Of a stretch of DNA of 64,000 nt, positions 22,760 to 33,213 are shown piece after piece. The translations under genes were made by a program, and so were the position numbers. This stretch comes from Rhyacophila brunnea (taxonomy: Eukaryota > Arthropoda > Insecta > Trichoptera > Rhyacophilidae): assembly GCA_022495005.1 (NCBI GenBank), contig JAGYXB010001073.1, forward strand, positions 62,001 to 126,000, in the 5' to 3' direction. The notes under the pieces are model-generated. The model worked only from the letters and a program-made list of their open reading frames with translations. It did not search any database and was not told the origin of the DNA. The stretch's first letter is position 1. Every line of letters starts with the position of its first letter.

Positions 22760-23974
22760 CACCATTTATTTCTTCAAAAAGTCGAATAAACTGTAAAATT
22801 TTTGTAAAAAATGACAATTCCATTTATTTCACCTGACCATTAGCTAAGGATATCAATGCTCCGTAAAATTTATTACAAAATATTTGCAATTTTTGCCTTA
22901 ATTTGCTGTCTCTTAGCATCTCTTCAATTTTATCACTGATTTTAACATATTGAATTATAATTAAGCATTTATTCTGTGAGAATTACTCATTTTTTTTTTA
23001 TAAAGATTTTGGTAAGTATGATTTGAAAATTGATGACTGGTTTTTAACTGCCTTTTCTACTGTCTAAACCTATTTCTTCTCAGTAATATGTGGTCCACTT
23101 TAACTCATTTAGTGCTAACACCGCGACTGGCGCGTTTGGAGTACTAGAATACCTTCTCAAAATTCCAGAAAAATAATTACTTATTAAAAATTTATTTACA
23201 GACCGGTTTTTGATTACTCTATTATAAATAGTAATTTCATTATAATATATATCTATTGTTATGTCAAAATAATAAAACCGTTACATATCCAGTATTTTTT
23301 TTCAATAAGATATAGATTTTATAAGACCTCAACAAAATATAAGTAATCAATAGTTTTTCCGTCCGCAGGTGTAAAAAGGTTGGTTAAAAATGCTCTACGG
23401 GACGGGGGCATCCGTCTGATAACATTTTAAATACCAAGAAAAAAAAAGTTACACATTTTTTTCCTCACAGGTTACTGTGACAGCACGTAACGTAATGATA
23501 ATGTATTCTTAAATAAACTAATAAATAAATAGATATCTTAAATTGAGAAAATCAATTTTATTTCTAAGTAAAATTACTTAATCAAAACATTGTATATAAC
23601 AGAATATCAAAAACTTAATAATACATAACTGTAAAATAAATTTAAAAAAAGATACACCACTAACTTCTAAGCAAGAATATTTTGTAAGCGGTGATTTATT
23701 TCAAAATTGATTATTTCGGCTGCAACCAAGTTTTTAGTACATTTTTACTACTTAATACAATGGTTTGATTAGTTTTAACATCTGGCTGTATTGATAGGGT
23801 CGCACTCAGGCAAGGTACAGGCCTAAGGCAGACTTAGAATACCGTTTCCATTAATTTATATTGTCTAATTTTATGCGAAATCATTTAGTGCATCCCTAAA
23901 TTAATAATTATCATCTGAAACCTAAGCAGACAAATGCAACATAAATCTTGAAATATATATTAGGTGTATACATA
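22760..23974. other. No recognised feature
   Basis: AT-rich, no ORF above noise. Around 23100-23135 'tcatttagtgctaacaccgcgactggcgcg' (shown as one block only in part here) resembles the inverse of 840-885, a small repeat fragment. Confidence 0.35.
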
Positions 23975-24325
23975 AGATCAATGACATTATTAATGGACAA
24001 CGCACTCAATACAGTAGCTAGCAAGTAAATTCATGCATAGCGGCATTCGCAGATGTATAGTAGACGTCACGCAATTTCCATAATGCGATATCACGCATCG
24101 GGAATTTATAGCAATATCACCTTTATTGTAATGGCGTTAGAAGTGTTTCTAGTGTCAATGTTCATTTGAGCGAACCCGTCGAACTGGACCATTCGGCAGA
24201 CCCGACAAAAAGCATCGGAAATTTATAGCAATATCACCTTTATTGTAATGGCGTTAGAACAGATTATGCCATTCGGCAGACTCGACAAAAAAGTAAGTGT
24301 CATTTTTTTTCTAGGTGCTTCGTCC
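23975..24325 (+). repeat. Repeat family D, copy 1, internally duplicated
   Basis: Contains 'gggaatttatagcaatatca' ... 'attgtaatggcgttaga' followed by 'cattcggcagacccgac', then the same block again ~110 bp later. A second full copy with the same internal duplication is at 60575-60925. Confidence 0.75.
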
Positions 24326-24525
24326 ATATTAATGTCATTGCATAAGATAATCTACTGACGATTAGAGCAGTTTTACGAAACCTACTCTGACGCACTGACA
24401 AATATGAAGGCCCTCATGTGATTTCTTAAAACAAAGATGTCGGTAATTTCTAACGAAGTGACCGAGACGCTTCATGGAAAATCGCCACTGCTTCCAAACG
24501 TTGTAATGATCGTATTCTCTCCTTC

Positions 24526-24580
24526 ATCTGCCGCCCTAGAGCAACATATGATCTGTCTACCCCCACGGGACGTCACTTAT
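24526..24580 (+). repeat. hAT family 2, 3' end fragment
   Basis: 'tctgtctacccccacgggac' gtcact matches the right end of family 2; no left end or duplication remains. Confidence 0.5.
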
Positions 24581-24769
24581 CTAACTACCTACAAGGTCAG
24601 TCACTGTCATAAATCCAGGGCCACACAAGCCTCCTGGCAACACCTTCAATCAATCCAGTAAAGAAACAGAAAACTTTGGAAATTTCTCTCCTTAAACATC
24701 CTATAAAGAATTGATTTTTAAATGTTTTTTTTTAGAAATGTCACATAACTCTCTCTTCGGCCTATGATG

Positions 24770-24925
24770 CCACTATGAATTATTGTATATTTTTCTTTAA
24801 GCGGAGCAATTTGTATTCACAAAACTGATTCTACACAAGGATTACAAATACAAATAATTCTTCAATGCTTTTTCGAAGTATGAACCATTTAGTACGTCTT
24901 GTTTAAGTCATTTGTAACCTTAATT
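24770..24925 (-). pseudogene. Decayed zinc fingers past the ZF-B end
   Basis: Minus-strand translation around 24790-24840 reads FCEYKLLRLKKN, a finger skeleton (C-E-Y-K...LKK). A second, YK...LKQDVLNGSYFEKAL, lies near 24870-24910. Both contain stops. They sit on the far side of the LINE tail that begins 4 bp after the ZF-B stop, so they are inferred to be the lost C-terminal fingers of ZF-B. Confidence 0.45.
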
Positions 24926-24945
24926 AATAAATTAAATAATAATCG

Positions 24946-25230
24946 GTGATTGAAGTTAGCACGAAGAGACGATTTACGTGGCTGGGACATGTATTCCGGA
25001 TGCCGCCAAAGAGTGCTGCACTTCGTACTCTTGTGGCACAGCCTCAAGGGTTCCGTCGTCGTGGCCGGCCCTCCCTCACCCTGCAGCGATGCTACAAAAG
25101 CGACCTACGTACTGCAGGTCTGACATGGCGGGAGGCGCAGGAGTTGGCGATGGACCGAGGGAAGTGGCGCCAACTTGTACTTGCCCTATGCCCCAATGTT
25201 GGGACGTGACAGGGTGAAAGAAGAAGAAGA
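24946..25230 (+). pseudogene. LINE reverse transcriptase tail with GAA end
   Basis: Open C-terminal fragment: TKRRFTWLGHVFRMP, RRRGRPSLTLQRCYKSDL, WREAQELAMDRGKWRQL, then a stop. This is the same conserved tail type as at 3597-4008 but a different family. It is 5'-truncated and ends in a GAA-type microsatellite (25216-25229), directly abutting the ZF-B stop codon on the opposite strand. Confidence 0.75.
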
Positions 25231-25233
25231 ACC

Positions 25234-26154
25234 TTAATTTCCATCTAGCGGAGATTTGCCTTTATGAAGTCTTTCGTGTTTCTTTAGCCTACTAGATTCT
25301 GTACATTTATATTCACAGTAACTGCATTTAAATGGCTTCTCACCACTATGAATCATTTTATGTGCCTTTAACCGATTGGATTGGTTACATTTATAATCAC
25401 AAACATCGCACTTGAAAGGTTTTTCACCACTATGAATCCTTTTATGTTTCTTTAGGTTACTTGATTGTCTACATTTGAAATCGCATTCGTTACAAATAAA
25501 GGGAGTTTCTCCAGTATGACACATTTTATGCTTTCTTAAGCTACTAGATTGATTACATTGGAAATCGCAAACATTGCACTTGAAAGGCTTTTCAGCACTG
25601 TGAATCATTTTATGATTCTTCAAGTGACATTTTTGCGTAGATTTGTAATCACACAAGTTGCAACTGTACGGTTTTTCGCCTGTATGTATCATTTTGTGTA
25701 CCTTTAAACTACTAGCGTGTTTGCATTTATAATCGCATTCATCGCAACCAAACCGATTCAGGTCACATTTATTTTTAGTATCACCAGACAAAGACAAGTG
25801 TATAATCTGGTGTTCGTCTAGTACGCATTGAGATGAAAAAAAAGCAAAACACACACGACATACAAAATTATTTGTAAAAAATGAAGATTTTTTCAACTTA
25901 AGACAGACTTCTTTCCCGGATGTAAGTGTTATTTCTTTTTTAATGTGATTATATTTGCGAATTTTATATTCTTCATTGTGGACTGCCGACTGAATCTCAG
26001 ACGTGTGGTCAGCTGGTATAATATGTTGCAATTGATGTGTTTCAAAACTATCATCGTATTTGTGAGATATTTTATTTTTTTCTATGTCTAAACCATTATG
26101 TTGAATATCACTTGTCTCAGTTTTTATTTCATTTTGCAATATCAATGGAATCTT
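25234..26154 (-). CDS. ZF-B terminal exon: 7-finger C2H2 protein
   Basis: Last of three exons (29883-30038, 28141-28281, this one), phase 0 throughout, about 405 residues. Acceptor 'tttaattttcag'. The exon begins KIPLILQNEIKTETSDIQ, includes IKKEITLTSGKEVCLKL and the divergent first finger CRVCFAFFSSQ. Six regular fingers of the CDYKC type follow (FGCDECDYKCKHASSLKVH to CEYKCTESSRLKKH). The product is probably a nuclear DNA-binding regulator. The protein stops at GKSPLDGN, which resembles a linker plus the start of another finger. A LINE tail starts 4 bp further on, and finger relics follow it, so the array appears to have been cut short. No frameshift in the exon. Confidence 0.88.
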   Translation of the reverse strand, partial: KIPLILQNEIKTETSDIQHNGLDIEKNKISHKYDDSFETHQLQHIIPADHTSEIQSAVHNEEYKIRKYNHIKKEITLTSGKEVCLKLKKSSFFTNNFVCRVCFAFFSSQCVLDEHQIIHLSLSGDTKNKCDLNRFGCDECDYKCKHASSLKVHKMIHTGEKPYSCNLCDYKSTQKCHLKNHKMIHSAEKPFKCNVCDFQCNQSSSLRKHKMCHTGETPFICNECDFKCRQSSNLKKHKRIHSGEKPFKCDVCDYKCNQSNRLKAHKMIHSGEKPFKCSYCEYKCTESSRLKKHERLHKGKSPLDGN

Positions 26155-27359
26155 CTGAAAATTAAAAAAACATCAGTATAAACATTATAGACAAAACGTC
26201 ATTGCATTTTATTAGATATAATAATTATATATAAGTCCAGAGAAACAATAAGATGCTGTTCAAGTCTTCTAAAACAAAATACTCCAAAAAATACTTGGGT
26301 TGGTTAAAAAAGACCAAAGGTAGCGCATATGTACAAATGGCTATGCGAACAATAATTTAAGCCCAATAAAGGCAATGTCTTGAAGGCGCGAAGCCACAAA
26401 TGGGTCGGTCCAGCGCCATCTTTAGATCAATAAAGCCTAAGCATATCTTTTTGCACAAACAACGAGTGGTCCACTGTTCAACTGTCAAAATCAGATCCCA
26501 GATTGCTTGGCATATTAATTCGCGCTTTCTCGTTTCAAATTGAATAATTATAAAAAATTATCAAATCAAATAATATATTAACTATCAGTGTTATTTATAT
26601 ACATTCCCGTTATTTATCAGCTGTCAAAGTCAGACTTGTCCTTCACACAAAAACCGGTGGTAATATGGATTTCCAAAAAAATATGTAGCATTGATCTATG
26701 CATTACATTAATTGTAGAAGGTGTGTTAATGCTAGTGTATTATTTATCATGTAACTCATCTATCCAATTCAAACCATTCCTTGTGTGAACACGACAGACG
26801 CGTCAGTATGAACACTCTATATAACAATGACAAGTCATCCATAGACAACAACGGGAGGGGGGGGGGAGTAGGACCAGTCGTTGTGAATGTATCGGCTTTC
26901 TACTTCTGTCGGCAATGGTCGGTCACATTGTTAGCTGCGATGTATCTAGAGCTCTTCATAAAGTTCACGAAAGAACATCTTTAAGCATTCAGGTCCACGG
27001 CGGATAACGTCAAAGTGGACGAAGAAAGGCTGTGCGACCAATTAGAGAGAGAGAACTCGGGGACGAGGCCGAGTAGTAGACCATGAACCTGAATAGTGTG
27101 TAGCCCCAGCTTAACTTACTAACTTTAGATGAATTCACGTCATGTCTTGATAATCTTTAATTGTCATTATTCTGCCGGAGAGGCGATATGGTTCACACGC
27201 TTTAACCAGCGCAAATATTATCTTATCTCAACTGATTGAGCTGCCATTGATTTTCCCACAATTTTCACGTCTGATCTATCCATGGAGTACTTACTGTCTT
27301 TCTTGTTTTCACCTCATTAAAAATATTATATAGGAACAAAGTCTAATAACTAAGTTGGT
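26155..27359. other. ZF-B intron 2, no feature recognised
   Basis: AT-rich intron sequence with a G-run near 26855. Short ORFs here lack support. No PGCSYS-type exon like ZF-A exon 3 was found. Confidence 0.4.
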
Positions 27360-27610
27360 TACATGTAAATTGTACGTAATACATTTCACCGTAGCACAGT
27401 TCTCCGTGAGCTTTCGTATCGGAAAGAGATGACCGTATACGGTCTCTAATTTTATTAGATTCAATATCAACATTAATTAAATTTTCATGGCTGATTTTGG
27501 CAAAATTCATGAATTTAAGAATGAATGCCTAATTTAACCTAACAAATAATCCAGTATATCGGCTATTTTTTTAATTTGTTTGCTGCTGGCTTCTTCTAAA
27601 TAGTAAACCG
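27360..27610 (-). repeat. Dispersed repeat family B, copy 3
   Basis: Reverse orientation: 'ggttacatgtaaattgtacg', 'ggaaagagatgaccgtatac', then 'ttaacctaacaaataatcca' (spanning to 27560). It matches 59385-59650 almost block for block. Confidence 0.65.
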
Positions 27611-27716
27611 ACAAGAACCATGTTTTATTCAGACATGAATTTTATGACAGTACTATACGACCCAAAGAGGTTGGACGGTCTTTAATATACGGCTATATAT
27701 TTTCACAGCATTTTAA

Positions 27717-28083
27717 AGCCTCAATTACATTGAGCTTCTTTACGAGCTGTTTATTGGCGAATTTACAATCTGCCTGTAAAGTCGCCCAGTGTAATCATCG
27801 AATAAGCTAATAAGCAGGTTGTAAACACTCTACCGAGAAAAGTTGAAAGCCGGTCAACTTTACACGCTACACGCCGGCGTGTGGGCCTACTGCGTCTGCG
27901 CAGTAGAGCGCAGTACCAACCTCCGGTAAAAAAACAAACTACGTTCCGTCAAAATAGTCGCTGGCTTGTGGCTTCTCAGCGAATGGAAAGTTTTGTGTGT
28001 AATCATCAAATCGCAGTAGCTGAATCGCCCGCTTTTAAATTTGACAATTAACAGCTAGTAAAGAAGCTCAATGTAATTGAGGC
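27717..28083. mobile_element. TTAA MITE family 1, copy 1
   Basis: Flanked by TTAA (27713-27716, 28084-28087). The left end 'cctcaattacattgagcttc' is inverted at the right end 'agctcaatgtaattgagg'. The GC-rich core includes 'cgctacacgccggcgtgtgg' and 'ctactgcgtctgcgcagtag'. piggyBac-type target choice is inferred. It lies 58 bp from ZF-B exon 2, in intron 2. Confidence 0.85.
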
Positions 28084-28140
28084 TTAAGTGTGATACGGCG
28101 AACTGCATACGTACAAGTTTGCGGACACGAACTAACTTAC

Positions 28141-28281
28141 CTGACTTGTTTTCCAATCCGAATCTGTACTTTGATCTATATATTTATTTCCAAGACATGT
28201 GTCACTTGTAAATATTGATGTGTTTGGTTCACTGAGGTCCATAGGCTCTGGTTTGATAAAAACAGCAGGTACAATTTCCAC
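28141..28281 (-). CDS. ZF-B exon 2 (47 codons) with PxDLS motif
   Basis: Acceptor 'cgttatttacag', donor 'gtaagtta'; phase 0. The translation starts VEIVPAVFIKPEPMDLSEP. IKPE fits the SUMO consensus and PMDLS fits the CtBP-binding consensus PxDLS (established motifs), suggesting a co-repressor docking site. Confidence 0.82.
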
Positions 28282-28550
28282 CTGTAAATAACGAAAGTAT
28301 GTACTTAATACATAAATCTTTATGTATTTGGTACAATGTAGTCAATAAAACCACGGGCTGATGATGCCCATCCCATTGGGTCCAATCATTAGTGATGCTG
28401 AGTTGTGTAAGTAACGCCGGCATTACCAAAGACATAGTATGCTTATCAAAATTGGTGTTTTAATTTCTGTATTTTACGGAAATAAAACATAACATCATAA
28501 GTTTTTGTAATCCAACCAATTATTGTAATTGTAACAGTAGCGAAATGGAA

Positions 28551-28748
28551 AAAAAATGGAAATGGGCGGGTCATGTAGCGCGACTCCAAGACGAGAGATG
28601 AACAAAAATAATTACTTCATGGAACGGCCCTAAAGGGAAACGCTATAGAGGAAGTTCCCATGCGAGATGGCAATACGACATCATAAAGACAGCGGGCCCA
28701 AATTGGCTACAAATAGCCAAAAACAGAGTCCAGTGGGATATTATATAA
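28551..28748 (+). pseudogene. LINE reverse transcriptase tail
   Basis: Translation KWKWAGHVARLQDER, stop, then KRYRGSSHARWQYDI and WLQIAKNRVQWDII. This is the conserved C-terminal end of a non-LTR RT with one internal stop where Trp is usual, 5'-truncated. AT microsatellite DNA follows. Confidence 0.7.
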
Positions 28749-28784
28749 ACTAGAAAATAAGTAGATAATACAATCATAGATAGA

Positions 28785-28860
28785 TAGATATATATATATA
28801 CATAATAAATATATTCATACGTTATATATATATATATATATATATATTCATTAGATATAG
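28785..28860. repeat. GATA/TA microsatellite
   Basis: 'tagatagatagatatatata' followed by a longer TA run near 28824-28850. It probably derives from the 3' end of the adjacent LINE tail. The IYIYIY ORF over it is an artefact. Confidence 0.8.
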
Positions 28861-28928
28861 TCAATTAACTGTCATTTACTTTTGTTTGTAAGAAATAAAA
28901 AGGCTTGTTATATTATTATATATTATAG

Positions 28929-29431
28929 CAGTAGCGAAGGGTGGAGGTAGGCTCTTAAGATCCGCACATAAAAAGGGCACATTAAATTTTGTTAGCCATA
29001 CGTTTTTATTCCTTTTTTATTTCAAAAATCAATTACTTAAACCCTGCCTACCCAAACCATACTAGTTTTGGTATATTTTGGGCGATAAGACAAAATTGTG
29101 CACACTTTTTCATACGTATTTATTTGTTTTCGTCTGATTAAAAATACATACATAATATTAGTCAATACTTTATACTTTTATAAAATATCTCAAGTTATGT
29201 AATATGATTTAATTGCACAATTTAAGATATTTTATAGATACATACGTATTTTTTACTATTATTTATTATGATTTGGTTTCGCAGAGTTTAATTGAGTTTT
29301 AAAAAACTAACCAACACCATCTGTAAATTGTAATCTTAGTTCAATGAAAACAAATAAAAGCATGACTGACAAAGTTTAGTGTGCACTATTTATGGCTGAT
29401 CATAAGAGCCTACCTCCACCCCTCGCCACTG
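28929..29431. mobile_element. hAT-like MITE, family 3
   Basis: CAGTAGCGAAGGGTGGAGGT continues aggctctta at the left. The right end inverted reads CAGTGGCGAGGGGTGGAGGT with the same continuation. CAGTRGCG ends suggest hAT, but no 8-bp duplication is visible. In ZF-B intron 1. Confidence 0.7.
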
Positions 29432-29882
29432 GTACGTATCAATGGTGTTATCACTCTAAAATGAATAAAGAAGTGAGACCTCCAATATAAAAACAATTAA
29501 AAAATGGTTGTGTCGTACTTTTGTGTAGTCCCCGAGTGACCGTTTTTTTTAAAACAAATTAATGTTTTAATTGAAGACAGTATGTCTATACGCACATCCC
29601 TACCCTATAATATAATGATTGATTTCATTATCTGTTTTTCATTTTAAATTTAACATAATGTCCTCCATTCCAAGTCATTAATTTGCTCTCCATCTCATTT
29701 TTATATCTGGTAACCCAAATTGAACACCACTCCGTCGATGGTATCCATATTTCAATCACTATACACCGAACTAAGTATCTAAATTTGGTAAAACGGTGTT
29801 GTAAACAAGTAAAATTGATAAAAACCAACTGGGTATCAAATGAAATGTCAAAATTTAATAATGTCTATCAACATAACCCTAC

Positions 29883-30038
29883 TTCGTATTGCTGACATGT
29901 GAAGTTGTATTCTTGCTTTACATACAGCGTGTTCGTTGACAGTGTACACGTATCATGGAAACTCTCCTCTGAATCATTACGAAAAAATTCGTTTGATTCT
30001 TGATCGTTATAATCCACTGGTTCTGTTTTTATGTCCAT
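29883..30038 (-). CDS. ZF-B exon 1 (52 codons)
   Basis: ATG at 30038 gives MDIKTEPVDYNDQESNEF and ends YVKQEYNFTCQQYE at 'gtagggtta' (GT donor in phase 0). An in-frame ATG further upstream (30101) is possible, but paralogues start at MDIK/MNIK. Acidic, with IKTE and VKQE motifs in the conserved places. Confidence 0.82.
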
Positions 30039-30152
30039 TTTTAAAGGGGGCTTCGATTTTGCAATTAACAAAACTTTTGTTATTTTGTGCTGTATTGCCA
30101 TAGACTAAAATACTATTTGTATTGCCATAAAATAAAATTTAAATATCATTAA

Positions 30153-30509
30153 AGCGTCAATTACAATGAGCTTCTTTACGAGCTGTTTGTTGGCGAATTT
30201 ATAATCTGCCTGTAAAGTCGCCCAGTGTAATCATCGAACAAGCTAACAAGCAGGTTGTAAACACTCTACCGAGAAAAGTTGAAAGCCGGTCAACTTTACA
30301 CGCTACACGCCGGCGTGTGGGCCTACTGCGTCTGCGCAGTAGCAACCTCCCGGTAAAAAACGAACTACGCTCTGTCAAAATAGTCGCTGGCTTGTGGCTT
30401 CTCAGCGAATGGAAAGTTTTGTGTGTAATCAACAAATCGCAGTAGCTGAATCGCCCGCTTTTAAATTCGCCAACAAACAGCTCGTAAAGAAGCTCAGTGT
30501 AATTGACGC
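30153..30509. mobile_element. TTAA MITE family 1, copy 2
   Basis: TTAA at 30149-30152 and 30510-30513; ends 'gcgtcaattacaatgagctt' and its inverse. Same core as 27717-28083. It sits about 50-110 bp upstream of ZF-B exon 1 and could overlap its promoter. Its right TTAA is shared with the next element. Confidence 0.88.
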
Positions 30510-30513
30510 TTAA

Positions 30514-30874
30514 GGCTATTCCTCAGTTGAGGCACGGTCTAAAAAGATTGTGGGAAGGCGTTGGGAGGATTGCGGGTCGCGGGTGCAAATGACGCATTCC
30601 AAACAAAATATAATTTGTCATATAAATCCAAAATGCGTCTATTTAATGTTCTGTTTATTGTTCTAGTAGTAACAATAATAATATATTCATTCACATGTTT
30701 TCTTTTTAACGTTTTTAGTCATCTTTACACGATTTAAGAATTAATACCCCCGTCGCCATCAAGAAACAAATTGACGTGTTCCCAGATTAACGGTCTCTCT
30801 CCGAATGGCAGCGAGTCCAAAATTTTTTCGCGCCTATAGTTGAAAATTATTTGCCGTTTCACTGATGTATCGCC
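30514..30874. mobile_element. TTAA MITE family 2, copy 1
   Basis: TTAA at 30510-30513 and 30875-30878. Left end GGCTATTCCTCAG; the right end inverted is GGCGATACATCAG. Other copies at 38937, 48173 and 56347. No ORF. Confidence 0.85.
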
Positions 30875-30911
30875 TTAATGTAGTCAGTGCTGCTATCTTT
30901 TGTCACCGAAC

Positions 30912-31704
30912 CAGTGACGTCCCTTGGGGGTAGGCAGATTGAGCGTCGCTTAGAAGCGGCAGTTACTCGAAGGGCGGTTAATCGAGGAGAATCGTTTGGT
31001 ACCTATATACTATAGAAATAGCTAAAATTATTTTGTTTACATGTTGTACAACAATAGCATAGTAAAAAATATGGGAAAATAATAAATCTGTGTTGGTACA
31101 TATTGCTATTAATGATACCTACTGATAGGTAAGGGTTTACGGAGGGTGTTGATTTACACTTTTCCACTTATTAAAAACACCGATTCAAGGACATTAAGTA
31201 TATTTCGCTTGGCAAGTAACAATTAATTAACAACATTTTTTTTGTAAACGCACGACTTGGCGCGAAAAAGGTAACGAATCGTATTTAGAGGCGACGTAAG
31301 GGCTCAAGGGTAGGTAGCCGACTGCCCGTAACCACCCTCGATCCCTCGTCCGCCCAGAAACAGATAACGGTAACTTTCTTTTGGTTTGTTTTGCTGTGCA
31401 TCATCGTTTAGCCTTGACTCATTTACAGTTATAATAATATTATCATTATATTCATCACTACCTACAAAGCAAATGTGTCAGAAATATCAATCAAATAAAA
31501 CCTCAGACTCTGATGATTTGGATAAGTGTCGAAAGTGTCTATAATATAGATATGATTTTGTATGTTTTTCTGGTGTTTGTCCATACAACACATTTATTAG
31601 TTATTGGATTCATGAATGGATGATACCTACTTAATATTGTATAATAAAATGGGGCGGCATTTTGGCGCTGCCTAGGGGCGGCATTTTGTCTAGAGACGTC
31701 ACTG
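30912..31704. mobile_element. hAT-type MITE, family 2 (TSD CACCGAAC)
   Basis: CAGTGACGTCCC left end, 'gagacgtcactg' right end, exact 8-bp duplications CACCGAAC at 30904-30911 and 31705-31712. Inverted orientation relative to 15849-16465, with additional inner sequence. Confidence 0.92.
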
Positions 31705-31712
31705 CACCGAAC

Positions 31713-32183
31713 TGTCGCACATGATTGAAGTACAGACCAATAAAGTTAGCCGAAGAATGGGATGGGAGAGCCACTGTCGAAAACCACCCAATTAAGACTC
31801 GTAACTGGTCAAAATCTGGCTTTCGAATGAAATTTTCAAAATGGCGTCCTATGGTACCTAGTTCGTAGTTCCATTTTTGGCCATTCTAGATAAGTTTGTA
31901 GTTCTGTAGGTACATACATAAATATTTTTTTAAACACATACTTATCTACATAGGTAGGTATATAAACTTTCATTATGCCACAGCATGCGATGTTAACGCC
32001 CTCTCACATCCACGGAATCTACCATCAATGATGTTTGTAATATTCGTAATTTCTGCGATAAGCAACGTATAACCTGCCTACTCGCACGTGACGTCAATAG
32101 TTTTATTATATCATATGAATAATATTATATTATTATTTACAAAATTATTATAAATGCAGGAATTTTGTATTAATTCTCCACCT
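31713..32183. other. No recognised gene
   Basis: Possible hAT family 2 end remnant near 32065-32098 ('tgcctactcgcacgtgacgt'). Otherwise featureless AT-rich DNA. Confidence 0.35.
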
Positions 32184-32395
32184 TGATGGCCAGCGGCTTA
32201 AGCGTCGGCATATAGCGTCGAGAGTCTCAGGTTCGAATTCTGGGTCTGGCAAGTACACAATATTGTTTTTCAATTTGTGTATGAGTCAGAATATGTACCT
32301 AATAGGTTGAAAAAGTGGCTGACATCCATTTCTCGTAAAAATAAAATCTGTCAATACAAACCTCCATTCTGTGGAGGCCCATATGATCCTAGCCC
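32184..32395 (+). repeat. SINE-A copy, sense
   Basis: The tRNA-like head 'gatggccagcggcttaagcg' (A box) and 'caggttcgaattctgg' (B box) precede the body with 'ttgtttttcaatttgtgtat' and the tail 'tgtggaggcccatatgatcc'. Internal pol III promoter layout. Confidence 0.82.
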
Positions 32396-32901
32396 AAATG
32401 TTTGCTAATTATGTACCTAATATCGTCGCCGTAGATGTCAAGGGAGCCAGTCCACAAAATCATAATGCTGAGAAATCGGCGCGCAAAGATTTTGTGTGAC
32501 AAAAAAAGGAACAGTTTTTGTTGTAACTTTTTTATTTTTAAAGATAGAATTGTGAAACTTTGAACGTAGATACTTTGTGATATTATCTTTTTATTATTTT
32601 GAATGAATAACTAAAAAAAATTGTATTTTAAAAGTAATGTGTGTTATATCTCTTGACCACTGAATATTGACATGTACAGTTGGCATACTTGTGCGGTAGT
32701 CAAAAGAGTTAGGCCTCTTATGCCTGTTGAACACTGAGAATTTGTGGACAAAGCACTAACATTTTGTGGATATACTCTAAAGAAAAGTCTATTATTGACC
32801 TTTTATGGTGCCCACCTTAACCTAGAATCTACCTGATTTCATTCAGTATGTGAACATAGTCGTCTCTAAACAAAAAGTTAGCTTTTCAAAAATATAATTA
32901 C

Positions 32902-33121
32902 ATTGTTGTTTTAATTTAATCAAACGCTTTTTTTGTAGTACTTATTCCATTTTTAATCAATAAATTAGGACCGGTTTCATCCGCCTCAGAGGGACATTTT
33001 CAACTTGTTCATTTCAGTTGAAAATGTCCCTATGAGGCGGACGAAACCGGTCCTAATTTATTGATTAAAAGTGGAATAAGTACTACAAAAAAATTGCGTT
33101 TTATTAAATTAAAACAACAAT
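32902..33121. repeat. Near-perfect 220-bp hairpin inside the transposon
   Basis: Two ~105-bp arms ('attaggaccggtttcatccg' ... 'cagagggacattttcaac' and the inverse) meet around 33011. It lies between the stop codon of the transposase-like gene and the element's 32424 terminus. A TTTTATT in the right arm gives AATAAAA on the minus strand, a possible poly(A) signal. Either a hairpin MITE nested in the element or a functional terminator-like structure. Confidence 0.8.
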
Positions 33122-33213
33122 ACAATGCAGTTACACCATGAATTGACAGTTAACAAAATAAAAGAAAAAAATATATAATTACAATTAAGTTACAATAAAA
33201 CTAGACACACATT

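Noticed and set aside
28643..28864. ORF with YIYIYI repeats.
   Set aside because: Translation of a TA microsatellite.
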